Source of the DNA: UBA4582 sp047630175
GTDB taxonomy: Bacteria > Pseudomonadota > Gammaproteobacteria > Pseudomonadales > Azotimanducaceae
Direction: 5' to 3'
DNA: 17,971 nt
Assembly (NCBI GenBank): GCA_047630175.1
Contig: JBLHVI010000060.1
Location: 1 to 17,971, forward strand
The translations under genes and the position numbers were made by a program. Numbering within the stretch: the stretch's first letter is position 1; each line of letters begins with the position of its first letter. Below the pieces are notes generated by a model. That model saw nothing but the letters and a program-made list of their open reading frames with translations, was not told the DNA's origin and did not search any database. Positions 1 to 7,916 of this stretch are shown one piece after another.

Positions 1-3000
1 AGTCGGCGGCTTTTGAGTTGCCCTCAGATGAGCCCGAGGTGGTCGGTGCGCGAGTCAACAGTGCGGCAGTAGACAGCCCGTATGTGGAGAACTTAGCAGT
101 AGAAAGTTTAGAAGTAGAAAGTTTAGAGGTAGAAAGTTTAGAAGTAGAGAGCCTAGCGTCAGGAAACTCGGAAGAAGAAACTACCGATGTCGATAGCGGG
201 GAGGAGCAAAGCTCAGCGACTATAGATGCGGCCCTAGAGAATTTCGATACGCCGGATGTTGAAGATACTGAACACACAGTCGCCGATATTGAAGGTTATG
301 ACATTGACGAGATTGAGCTGCCAGCGTGGAATGAAAATGCGGATAGCGAGCTGCTTGAAATATTCACTGTCGAGGCTCAGGAAAAGCTGGCGGTAATCGC
401 CGCCTACCTAGCGAACCCTGTCTACGTACCTACCGACCTGGTCGCTGCTTTTCACACCCTCAAGGGTAGTGCCGGTATGGCCGGTGTTACCAGCATCGCG
501 GAGATTGCTGCGCCGTTAGAGAAAATCACCCAGCTGACGCATGGCGCTGGCATGAGCCCTTCTTCTGAGTTAAACGAGTTGGTTAATGAAGGCTACACGC
601 TCATGTCAAACGTGGTCACCGACCTTGCGCAGTACAGCGCCGTGGTTCCGGGTGGTGATGAGTTAATTGAGCGGCTGCAAAAGTTCATTGGTGGAGAGGC
701 GGTGAAGGCATTGCCACCGGCTTTTGATTTCGAAGAAGTCAGCTACTTGGTAGCACCTTTCGACGAAGACAAGGGGTGGGAAGCCGCTGATATTGAAAAT
801 ATTGTTCTTGAGCTGGAAGCCGTCAAAGACCAAGCGATAGCGCTCAGTCGTGATAACTTGTTAGCGCTCGTTGTAGCGCTGTTAAGAGTTTATCGGGTGC
901 TTGTCGATGAGCCCAGTAATGACGTAGCAATGGTCCTTGGGCGCGGCCATGAAAGCTTGCTGGTCATGTTCGACTGCATTGCGGCGAGTCAGGAAGTGAT
1001 GCCAGCGAAGGAGGTCATTGGCGAACTTGACGCGATTGATCTGCTCCCACTCAAGCGCGGTCGGCAAGTCAGGCTATTCATTAACGACGCGTCAGAAATT
1101 TTGACGTTTGCGAGTGACGATGTCGTTGAGTGGCGATCAGATATTAGTAACTCAGCGTCGCTTGTACGGCTCAGCCAACGCCTAAGGCCGTTGGAGCTAA
1201 GCGCCGAGGCTCATAATTTTGTCCGCTTTTGCACGCTGCTAGGTGTGATGCTGCAGCTGGGTGAACGCATTGTCGCCGGCACATTGCTGGCTAACGAAGA
1301 TGATGGTCGGCTGCTAGAAACGGCACGTCGTGCTCTGATAGAACAGCTTGATGCTATTTTGCAGGATATCGAACCTGCTAGCGACGATGATTTACTCGGG
1401 CAATTCAGGAATCGCCTCGAGACCTCGGCAATTGTTCCAAGCACGCCGCCTACATCTGTGCCAACACCTGCTTTCGCGGCTGCGTCTAGCGCAGTAAACA
1501 TTGAGGCTGACGACGCTGAGCTGTTACCCGCAGATCAAATTGATGAAGAAATTTTGCCTTTGTTTCTCGAAGAGGCAGAGGAAATCTTGGAGGCTATTGA
1601 CGAGTGTATTTTCGCTTGGAGTGGTAATACAGCAAGCGTAGCACCGCTGGATAATCTACTGCGTCATTTGCACACGCTTAAGGGTGGTGCGCGCTTAGCC
1701 GGCTTGAATACGCTTGGAGAGTTCACTCACAACTTTGAAACATTCCTGACGGGCGTTGAACAGACCCCAGTGGCATTGAACGGTGACTTTTTTGCGCTGC
1801 TAAATCGTCGACAAGATGAAATCGGTCGGCGCGTTGCTATCTACAGGGACTTTATGGCGGGCGAGGCCGGTGGCATTGAACTCGATGCTATGCGTCAGCC
1901 TGGCGTTGCGGCTGAATCAGATCCGTCAATAATGCCCCAGGTATCTGAGCTGGCAGCGGTGGCACTGCTTGCTGATGAGCAGATCGATGAAGATGTTGAT
2001 GAGGAAATTCTCTCTATTTTCATCGAGGAAGCTGACGAGCTAATGGAGGAGATCGATGCTTGTGTGCACGCCTGGAGTGAAAACCCGGCTGCCAAAGACC
2101 AGCTAGATCTTATGCTACGCCACCTGCATACGCTCAAGGGTGGTGCCAGATTGGCAGGCATTAGCAGCTTGGGAGAGTTTGCCCACAATCTGGAAAGTTT
2201 CCTTAGTGGCGTGCAGCAACGTGGCGAGGCCTTGGATGAAGCGTTTTTTGTGTCGCTTAACCAGCAACAGGATGACTTAAACGAGCGCATAGAGACATAT
2301 CGCAAGCGAGTGCTCGGTGCAACGAGTGCCGGAGATTCAGCAAGGTCAGCATTGATTGTTGAGACAGCATCAGATGCTGAGACGCCATCAACTATGTCCA
2401 CTGATGTCACGCCCACCGCCGTGCCTAATACGGCTGTGAGTGAGCAGTCGCCAGCTCAGAAGTCGGCTCAGCAAGGTCCAGAAATGGTCAGGGTGTCCTC
2501 TGAGCTGCTTGAGCAACTTATTAATCTTGCGGGCGAGTCGAGCATCACCCGGGGTCGAATTCAGCAACAGATCACTGATTTTGGCGGGGCTATTGAGGAG
2601 ATGGAGGCCACAATCGAACGCATTAGAGATCAGGTACGACGTCTTGAAATTGAAGCGGAGTCTCGTGAGACGGTCTTTCGCAGCCGGCAGGCGAATGAGG
2701 GAGAGTCGGCTTTCGATGAGCTTGAGATGGACCGCTACACTATGTTGCAGGAAATTTCGCGGACTCTGAATGAAGGCTCCTCGGATATGATGGACCTTAA
2801 AGATACGCTGCTGAATAAGAGTCGTGACGCCGAGTCGCTGTTACACCAGCAAGCCCGTATTAGCAGTGAGTTACAAGAAGGTCTGACCCGTACACACATG
2901 GTGCCGTTCGCCCGCTTGATACCGCGCCTGCGAAGAATTGTGCGACAAGTCAGTGGCGAAGTTAATAAGTCAGTGCGCTTTGATGCATTTAATGTTGAAG

Positions 3001-4328
3001 GCGAGCTGGATCGTAACGTGCTTGAACGTATTGTTGCGCCTCTTGAGCATATGTTGCGCAATGCGGTGGACCATGGCATTGAACCCACCGAGGATCGGCT
3101 GCTCGCTAACAAGCCGGAAACGGGACGTATTAGCTTGCGCTTGTCCCGGGAAGGCGGCTACTTGCTGCTCACCGTCAGCGATGATGGCAGCGGTATCAAT
3201 GTCGAGGCGGTTAAGGCTAAGGCTATTGAGCGCGGACTGATCGGTGCGACAACAGAAATTTCTGATCATGATGTTATGCAATTTATTACGCATGCAGGGT
3301 TCAGTACGGCAGCGAAGCTGACCCAGATATCGGGTCGTGGCGTGGGTATGGATGTCGTAAACAGCGAGATAAAACAATTGGGCGGGTCTCTGGCCATTGA
3401 CTCAACGCTGGGTATGGGCACACAGTTTACAATCCGAATTCCTTTCACGGTATCAATTAACCGGGCTTTGATGGTTGTGGTCAAGGAAGAGACGTACGCT
3501 GTGCCTCTGAACACCATCGAGGGTATTGTGCGTGTTAGCCCCTATGAACTCGAGGCTTACTATCAGCCGGACGCGCCCATGTTCGAATACGCGGGCCAGC
3601 CCTATCGCCTGATCTACATGGGAAAAATGCTTGAAAAGGCCGAAGATCCTAACTTTGAGGGGCAAGTAACGCCTTTGCCGGTAATTTTGGCGCGCAGTGG
3701 TGAGCACGCTTTCGCGCTGCAAGTTGACCGAGTGATCGGTTCTCGAGAGGTTGTGGTGAAGACGCTCGGACGGCAGTTCAGCGAAGTTAGTGGGGTGTCG
3801 GGCGCGACCGTGCTGGGCGACGGCAAAGTGGTTATTATTCTTGATATCATGGCGTTGGTACTGAACGCTGAAAACCAGGCCTTTGATGTTATTGAACACG
3901 ACAAGTCTGAACCCGTGGCCAGAGCTAGAAAAGTGATGATCGTTGACGACTCCGTGACGGTCAGAAAGGTGACTTCAAGACTGATGGAACGCCAAGGCTG
4001 GGAGGTATTGACAGCCAAGGACGGTGTAGATGCTGTAAACCAGTTACAGGACGTGTATCCCGATATGGTCCTGCTCGACATTGAGATGCCACGCATGGAT
4101 GGTTTCGAAGTATTGCGCACGGTGCGCCGTGATCCACGCCTAGCGAGCCTCCCGATTATCATGATTACCTCCAGAACTGGTGAAAAGCATCAGCAGCAAG
4201 CGAAAGAACTCGGGGTTAATGGATTTTTGGGCAAGCCATTTCAGGAAGCAGGATTGATGAGCACCATCGAACAGGTATTGAATGAAATAGGTAGCAAAGC
4301 AGACGCCGCTGGCGGTGCGTTTTCATGA
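1..4328 (+). CDS. chpA: ChpA-like hybrid chemotaxis histidine kinase, 5' partial
   Basis: This is the C-terminal ~1,440 residues of a CheA-family kinase of the Pil-Chp (twitching/surface-sensing) class. The frame is open from base 3 with no stop, so the gene enters from the left. The TTG at 18 is only the first possible start, and residues are counted from it. Three Hpt domains are visible, with phosphoacceptor His at 146, 552 and 704, each in an H-T-L-K-G motif. A dimerisation/coiled-coil region starts near 823. The ATPase domain has the N box (N1015), G1 DDGSG (1055-1059) and G2 GRGVGMD (1106-1112). A CheW domain covers about 1142-1285. A C-terminal receiver domain has D1310/D1311, phospho-acceptor D1354 and K1406. 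Residues ~235-480 are helical-looking and lack an HxLKG motif. By family knowledge it autophosphorylates and feeds PilG/PilH-type response regulators under a chemoreceptor. P. aeruginosa ChpA is longer, with more Hpt units, so several may lie upstream. It overlaps the next gene by ATGA. Confidence 0.93.
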   Translation, partial: SAAFELPSDEPEVVGARVNSAAVDSPYVENLAVESLEVESLEVESLEVESLASGNSEEETTDVDSGEEQSSATIDAALENFDTPDVEDTEHTVADIEGYDIDEIELPAWNENADSELLEIFTVEAQEKLAVIAAYLANPVYVPTDLVAAFHTLKGSAGMAGVTSIAEIAAPLEKITQLTHGAGMSPSSELNELVNEGYTLMSNVVTDLAQYSAVVPGGDELIERLQKFIGGEAVKALPPAFDFEEVSYLVAPFDEDKGWEAADIENIVLELEAVKDQAIALSRDNLLALVVALLRVYRVLVDEPSNDVAMVLGRGHESLLVMFDCIAASQEVMPAKEVIGELDAIDLLPLKRGRQVRLFINDASEILTFASDDVVEWRSDISNSASLVRLSQRLRPLELSAEAHNFVRFCTLLGVMLQLGERIVAGTLLANEDDGRLLETARRALIEQLDAILQDIEPASDDDLLGQFRNRLETSAIVPSTPPTSVPTPAFAAASSAVNIEADDAELLPADQIDEEILPLFLEEAEEILEAIDECIFAWSGNTASVAPLDNLLRHLHTLKGGARLAGLNTLGEFTHNFETFLTGVEQTPVALNGDFFALLNRRQDEIGRRVAIYRDFMAGEAGGIELDAMRQPGVAAESDPSIMPQVSELAAVALLADEQIDEDVDEEILSIFIEEADELMEEIDACVHAWSENPAAKDQLDLMLRHLHTLKGGARLAGISSLGEFAHNLESFLSGVQQRGEALDEAFFVSLNQQQDDLNERIETYRKRVLGATSAGDSARSALIVETASDAETPSTMSTDVTPTAVPNTAVSEQSPAQKSAQQGPEMVRVSSELLEQLINLAGESSITRGRIQQQITDFGGAIEEMEATIERIRDQVRRLEIEAESRETVFRSRQANEGESAFDELEMDRYTMLQEISRTLNEGSSDMMDLKDTLLNKSRDAESLLHQQARISSELQEGLTRTHMVPFARLIPRLRRIVRQVSGEVNKSVRFDAFNVEGELDRNVLERIVAPLEHMLRNAVDHGIEPTEDRLLANKPETGRISLRLSREGGYLLLTVSDDGSGINVEAVKAKAIERGLIGATTEISDHDVMQFITHAGFSTAAKLTQISGRGVGMDVVNSEIKQLGGSLAIDSTLGMGTQFTIRIPFTVSINRALMVVVKEETYAVPLNTIEGIVRVSPYELEAYYQPDAPMFEYAGQPYRLIYMGKMLEKAEDPNFEGQVTPLPVILARSGEHAFALQVDRVIGSREVVVKTLGRQFSEVSGVSGATVLGDGKVVIILDIMALVLNAENQAFDVIEHDKSEPVARARKVMIVDDSVTVRKVTSRLMERQGWEVLTAKDGVDAVNQLQDVYPDMVLLDIEMPRMDGFEVLRTVRRDPRLASLPIIMITSRTGEKHQQQAKELGVNGFLGKPFQEAGLMSTIEQVLNEIGSKADAAGGAFS
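84..158 (+). repeat. 15-base tandem repeat coding V-E-S-L-E in chpA
   Basis: Four copies of a 15-base unit, 99-113, 114-128, 129-143 and 144-158, encode V-E-S-L-E, with the last copy ending in A. A degenerate copy (V-E-N-L-A) precedes them at 84-98. The units are whole codons, so copy-number change keeps the frame. They lie in an acidic linker before the first visible Hpt domain. Confidence 0.9.
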
Positions 4329-4801
4329 CAGAATTAAGCCAGGAATTATCGACATTTGTAGTGCCACTGCAAAAGAGCAGCATATTGTTGCCCGATGCAA
4401 CGGTGGCCGAGATTATTCCCTATGAGCCTTTGCAACGCGTGCAGGATACGCCAGATTGGTTTTTAGGGCTTTTAGCGTGGCGTGGCGTGCAGGTGCCGGT
4501 GGTGTCGTTTGAGATGTTGACCGTTAAACGCGCGAGCTTCTCGTTAGTCAGCGTATCGTCTGCTAGCTTGGTTATTCTGCGCGCACTAGGCGGCTGGCAG
4601 GGTTTTCAGTATTTTGCATTGGTGGCTCAGGCTTTGCCGCGTCTTACCAAGGTTCAAGCCTCGGAGTTGGCGGAGACTAGTGATGAGGTGGCGGCCACAG
4701 AGCTGCTTAAGGCGCGTTTCGGCGAGCTGTTGGTATCGATTCCTGATATTGATTTTATTGAGTCACAGATCGATCAGGTTACTTTCGAATCCAGTTTGTA
4801 G
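4325..4801 (+). CDS. chpC: CheW-like adaptor protein (ChpC-like)
   Basis: A 158-residue single-domain CheW-like protein. Its start ATG overlaps the chpA stop (ATGA at 4325-4328), which suggests translational coupling and a shared complex. The sequence fits a CheW fold: an N-terminal strand with FVVPLQKSSILLPDATVAEI, followed by W-F-L-G-L-L-A-W-R-G and V-P-V-V-S-F-E, the usual CheW segment linking receptor and kinase. By family knowledge CheW proteins couple chemoreceptors to CheA at the inner membrane. In P. aeruginosa chpB (a CheB-like methylesterase) separates chpA and chpC; here the two are adjacent and no chpB is seen. The assignment to ChpC rather than another CheW paralogue rests on position. 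The last 39 bases overlap the 3' end of rsmE on the other strand. Confidence 0.85.
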   Translation: MTELSQELSTFVVPLQKSSILLPDATVAEIIPYEPLQRVQDTPDWFLGLLAWRGVQVPVVSFEMLTVKRASFSLVSVSSASLVILRALGGWQGFQYFALVAQALPRLTKVQASELAETSDEVAATELLKARFGELLVSIPDIDFIESQIDQVTFESSL

Positions 4802-5518
4802 ATCACCAAATCGAGTTTGCAGAACACCTACGAGGGCTGCTGGCATATGCGCCGCGCGAATAATACGGGGCCCCAATCCCGTCAGTAAGAAGCCAGCATG
4901 CCCTGCCAGCTTCAGCTCATCAGGCGTAAAACCTCCCTCAGGGCCAATAGCGACAGCGATATGCATTGGCGTGGCTGCGATGTCTAATAATCGCGTCGAA
5001 CCGCTGGCATCTGCCATGATTCTCAGGTCAGCGTCGATATCGTTCATCCACAGATCAAGGGGTCCAATAGGGTTAAGACGCGGTGGTCGATTCAGGCCGC
5101 ATTGCTCACAGGCGCTGTAAATAATCTGTTGCCAGTGACCTTCTCGCTTATCCTTGGCTTGGCGCGGTACCGTAGTACGCGCGGAAGTGAGTGGGTAAAT
5201 ATCTGTCACGCCCAGCTCTGTCGCCATCTGAATCGCACTATCCATGGCGTCACGTTTGGTGATGCATAAACCTAAACTGATGTGCAGCGGCGAAACGCGA
5301 TCTTTAACATCAAAAGTATCTAAGGCGACCGTCATTGTGGCGCGATTTATCTCAATCACCCGAGCGCTATACTCTCCGCCAAGACCATTAAATAAGACCA
5401 ATGGCGTGCCGACATTCAGCCGTAATACATGCTTGAGATAGTGGCAGGTCGGGCCATCAAGCACTACCTGCGTGTCTGTGGCAAGTGGCTGTGCTATAAA
5501 AACTCTCGATCGTCGCAT
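4763..5518 (-). CDS. rsmE: 16S rRNA m3U1498 methyltransferase RsmE
   Basis: A 251-residue SPOUT-class methyltransferase. Family members N3-methylate U1498 of 16S rRNA using SAM. An N-terminal PUA-like part starts with R-V-F-I-A-Q-P-L and C-H-Y-L-K-H-V-L-R-L. The catalytic half shows G-L-C-I-T-K-R-D-A-M (83-92), A-T-E-L-G-V (99-104), S-A-C-E-Q-C-G (135-141), I-G-P-E-G-G-F (191-197) and L-G-P-R-I-I-R (215-221), ending R-F-G-D-L. The start at 5518 is chosen because family proteins begin just here and it lies 17 bases after the metF stop. A longer in-frame ATG at 5635 would lie inside metF. One oddity: the usual R-T-E-T-A stretch after L-G-P-R reads R-A-A-H-M-P-A. It is the last gene of metK-metF-rsmE and overlaps chpC tail to tail by 39 bases. 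Confidence 0.93.
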   Translation of the reverse strand: MRRSRVFIAQPLATDTQVVLDGPTCHYLKHVLRLNVGTPLVLFNGLGGEYSARVIEINRATMTVALDTFDVKDRVSPLHISLGLCITKRDAMDSAIQMATELGVTDIYPLTSARTTVPRQAKDKREGHWQQIIYSACEQCGLNRPPRLNPIGPLDLWMNDIDADLRIMADASGSTRLLDIAATPMHIAVAIGPEGGFTPDELKLAGHAGFLLTGLGPRIIRAAHMPAALVGVLQTRFGDLQTGFESNLIDL

Positions 5519-5535
5519 TGGCCTACTCGCGGCAG

Positions 5536-6393
5536 TTAGAGCTCCAGGTTGCGCCAGAGATTTAGGGTGGGAACGCTTTGGTTCATAGTATAGAAATGCA
5601 AGCCAGGCGCGCCCCCGTCGAGTAATTGGCGGCAAAGATCAGTTACTACGTCTTCGCCAAATGCCTTCAAGCTAACCGGGTCGTCTTGATAGGCCTCTAG
5701 GTGCTTTCTGATCCAGCGTGGGATATCGGCGCCACACGTGTCTGAGAATCTCACCAGTGTTTGGAAGTTCGTGATTGGCATGATGCCCGGCACGATAGGG
5801 ATTTGAATCCCCATGGCTGTGCAGGCCTCTACATAGTTGAAGTAGGCGCCGGGGTTATAGAAATACTGCGTGATGGCGCTATTAGCGCCTGCATCGACCT
5901 TGGCTTTGAAATAGTGTAAGTCAGATTCGACACTGCGAGAATCGGGGTGGATCTCTGGATAGGCAGCGACCTCGATATGGAAATGGTCGCCTGTCTGCTC
6001 TCGGATAAAGGCCACCAACTCGTTTGCATAGGCGAGCTTGCCTGAACCGCCTGTGCCAGAGGGAACATCGCCGCGCAAGGCAACTACGCGGTTGACGCCA
6101 GCTTGCTGATAATCTTCTAAAAGCTCAGCGATCTTGTTGGCCGGATCCCCACCGAAAGACAGGTGCGGCGCCACCGCTGATCCGGCAGCTTGAATCCCTA
6201 AAACGGCTTGTTTAGTGCCCTCTCTGGTTGAACCACCAGCACCGTAGGTGACGGAAAAAAAGTGCGGATCGACAGCCTGCAAACGCGCTCGAGTTCTTTC
6301 GAGCTTGGCAAGGGCCTCGTCAGTTTTAGGCGCGGCAAATTCAAAGCTGAAATACTTAGGATGCTGTGTCTGGGGACTTATATGCTGCGTCAT
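5536..6393 (-). CDS. metF: 5,10-methylenetetrahydrofolate reductase MetF
   Basis: A 285-residue flavoenzyme that reduces 5,10-methylene-THF to 5-methyl-THF, the methyl donor for methionine synthesis; the cytosolic family uses FAD and NADH. Visible marks are F-S-F-E-F near the N-terminus (E18, matching the catalytic Glu of E. coli MetF), S-V-T-Y-G-A-G-G-S-T (47-56), A-L-R-G-D (105-109, with the FAD/folate-contacting Asp), A-A-Y-P-E-I-H-P (143-150), I-T-Q-Y-F-Y-N (174-180, with folate-contacting Gln176) and P-G-I-M-P-I. The length is near the E. coli enzyme. It starts 5 bases after the metK stop, so the two are almost certainly co-transcribed. No strong ribosome binding site is visible in the metK 3' end, which suggests coupling. 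The product feeds the methionine that MetK then activates. Confidence 0.97.
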   Translation of the reverse strand: MTQHISPQTQHPKYFSFEFAAPKTDEALAKLERTRARLQAVDPHFFSVTYGAGGSTREGTKQAVLGIQAAGSAVAPHLSFGGDPANKIAELLEDYQQAGVNRVVALRGDVPSGTGGSGKLAYANELVAFIREQTGDHFHIEVAAYPEIHPDSRSVESDLHYFKAKVDAGANSAITQYFYNPGAYFNYVEACTAMGIQIPIVPGIMPITNFQTLVRFSDTCGADIPRWIRKHLEAYQDDPVSLKAFGEDVVTDLCRQLLDGGAPGLHFYTMNQSVPTLNLWRNLEL

Positions 6394-6398
6394 AGCGT

Positions 6399-7556
6399 CT
6401 ACAGAGCCTTGGCTAAGTCAGCAGCCTTGTCAGTTTTTTCCCACGTGAAGTTCGGCTCTTCACGACCAAAATGACCGTAGGCGGCTGTGTCGCGGTATAT
6501 AGGTCTTTTCAGGTCGAGCATAGCTACTAGGCCCTTGGGGCGTAGGTCAAAGTGCTCACGGACCAACAATTCGATAGCGTCGTCAGAAATTTTGCCGGTG
6601 CCAAAGGTGTCGATGCTGATAGACGTTGGTTCGGCAACGCCGATCGCGTAAGAGATCTGGATTTCGCAGCGGTCAGCGAGACCGGCGGCGACAATGTTTT
6701 TCGCCACATAACGGCCTGCATAAGCGGCGCTGCGATCAACTTTGGACGGGTCCTTGCCAGAAAAAGCCCCGCCACCATGACGCGCCATGCCACCGTAGGT
6801 GTCGACGATGATCTTGCGACCGGTCAAACCACAATCGCCTACGGGACCGCCAATCACGAATTTGCCGGTTGGGTTGATGTGGTATCGGGTGCCCGCGTGT
6901 AGCCAGTTAGCGGGTAATACGGGTCTAATAATTTCTTCCATCACGGCTTCGCGTAGTTCGGCCTGTGAGACATCGGGGTCGTGCTGGGTTGACAATACAA
7001 CGGCCTCAATGGAGACGGGTTGGCCATTCTCATCATATTTGAAAGTAATCTGGCTCTTGGCATCTGGTCGCAGAAAAGATAACTTTCCAGACTTACGTAC
7101 GTCGGCCTGTTGCTTGACGAGGCGGTGTGAATAAGTGATTGGTGCGGGCATCAACACGTCTGTTTCATTGCTGGCATAGCCGAACATAAGGCCCTGGTCA
7201 CCCGCGCCCTGCTCATGATCAACTGTTTCATCAACGCCCATAGCGATATCAGGAGATTGCTTGCCGATGGCGTTAAGTACTGCGCAACTTGCGCCATCAA
7301 AACCAACAGCCGAGCTGTTGTAGCCAATATCAAGTACGACTTCGCGGCAAATTTCCTCTACATCAACCCACGCATCTGTGGTGATCTCACCCGCTAGCAC
7401 GACCATGCCAGTCTTGACCATGGTTTCACAGGCAACGCGCGCATTAATATCCTTAGCTAAGATGGCATCCAAAATAGCGTCTGAAATCTGATCTGCCATT
7501 TTGTCTGGATGGCCTTCGGAGACTGATTCTGAGGTGAACAGCGTACTTCTAGACAT
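6399..7556 (-). CDS. metK: S-adenosylmethionine synthetase MetK
   Basis: A 385-residue enzyme that makes SAM from methionine and ATP. The length matches the E. coli protein (384). The N-terminus T-S-E-S-V-S-E-G-H-P-D-K (8-19) holds the ATP/metal-binding His16 and Asp18. Further signatures are D-Q-G-L-M-F-G-Y-A, the G-G-P-x-G-D-C-G-L-T-G-R-K loop, G-G-G-A-F-S-G-K-D-P-S-K-V-D-R-S (phosphate binding), and C-terminal Y-G-H-F-G-R plus W-E-K-T-D-K-A. It is first in a minus-strand cluster with metF (5-base gap) and rsmE, and diverges from tkt. The start ATG has no obvious Shine-Dalgarno sequence and is preceded by a nested hairpin at 7575-7615, so translation may be controlled in the leader (inference). 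Confidence 0.98.
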   Translation of the reverse strand: MSRSTLFTSESVSEGHPDKMADQISDAILDAILAKDINARVACETMVKTGMVVLAGEITTDAWVDVEEICREVVLDIGYNSSAVGFDGASCAVLNAIGKQSPDIAMGVDETVDHEQGAGDQGLMFGYASNETDVLMPAPITYSHRLVKQQADVRKSGKLSFLRPDAKSQITFKYDENGQPVSIEAVVLSTQHDPDVSQAELREAVMEEIIRPVLPANWLHAGTRYHINPTGKFVIGGPVGDCGLTGRKIIVDTYGGMARHGGGAFSGKDPSKVDRSAAYAGRYVAKNIVAAGLADRCEIQISYAIGVAEPTSISIDTFGTGKISDDAIELLVREHFDLRPKGLVAMLDLKRPIYRDTAAYGHFGREEPNFTWEKTDKAADLAKAL

Positions 7557-7916
7557 AAGGGAATACCGAGGCTAATAGGATAAAGGGCGCAATAGTACCC
7601 TTTAGGTGGACCTATGCCCAGTTCAGGCGCGTGATATTGCTTCACGTTGATATAGGAAAATTTTCATGTTTCGTAGCAAATTCGATTGATGTCTTGAGGG
7701 CGCTAAGGGAAAATGACGCGCCATTTGCAGGGGATCTTTGTCGAAGGGTATCGTCGGTACAGTTTGGTTGCCGGAAAAATGACCAGCTTTTCAACCACTG
7801 ACTCAATAATTAGCTCAACGACTGTCCGTTCAAAGACGACGCGCGAAAAGTGACGCAAGCAAGGTTTTCTGACATGCGCGATTCACCTAACTCACCATAA
7901 TGACAATTGGCCGACT
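7557..7916. other. 360-base divergent spacer between metK and tkt
   Basis: No convincing gene is found on either strand. It should hold both the metK (minus) and tkt (plus) promoters, but I cannot place either with confidence. One weak metK candidate has TACTAT as -10, inside the hairpin loop, with TGGGCA 17 bases upstream. The notable structure is the nested hairpin at 7575-7615. A palindrome GAAAATTTTC (7656-7665) and a CGTGA/TCACG dyad (7630-7646) also lie here. Confidence 0.6.
7575..7615 (-). promoter_or_regulatory. Nested hairpin in the metK leader
   Basis: Read on the minus strand, an outer stem AUAGG/CCUAU (7611-7615 with 7575-7579) encloses an inner 7-bp stem UAAAGGG/CCCUUUA (7598-7604 with 7581-7587). 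The apical loop is 10 bases, and the asymmetric internal loop is 6 bases on one side and 1 on the other. It ends 18 bases before the metK start and has no U-run, so it is not an intrinsic terminator. A role in controlling metK translation or mRNA stability is inference. I could not match it by eye to a known SAM riboswitch class. Confidence 0.4.

Noticed and set aside
18..20. TTG at 18 as the true chpA start
   Set aside because: The frame is open to the window edge and homologues are much longer at the N-terminus, so the gene is treated as 5' partial.
2970..3899. Long antisense frames inside chpA (also 9234-9722 in tkt and 9732-10175 across tkt and pgk)
   Set aside because: They lie wholly or mostly opposite strongly conserved genes and show no family features; they are shadows of the sense codon usage.
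4838..4858. Frameshift in rsmE explaining the odd motif
   Set aside because: The segment has the same length as in homologues, both flanks are in frame, and no compensating pair of shifts restores R-T-E-T-A.
5519..5635. Longer rsmE start at 5635
   Set aside because: It would overlap metF by 100 bases and add 39 residues not found in the family; the ATG at 5518 matches the usual N-terminus.
7457..7645. 62-residue minus-strand frame overlapping the metK start
   Set aside because: It is mostly inside metK in another frame, with no ribosome binding site and no resemblance to a family.
7630..7646. CRP-like site CGTGA-N7-TCACG
   Set aside because: The arms are perfect but the spacer is 7 bases, where CRP sites have 6 between these half-sites. 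It also lacks the outer T/A.
7557..7916. SAM riboswitch upstream of metK
   Set aside because: I looked for the conserved cores of known SAM riboswitch classes on the minus strand and could not match one by eye. Only the simple nested hairpin is supported.
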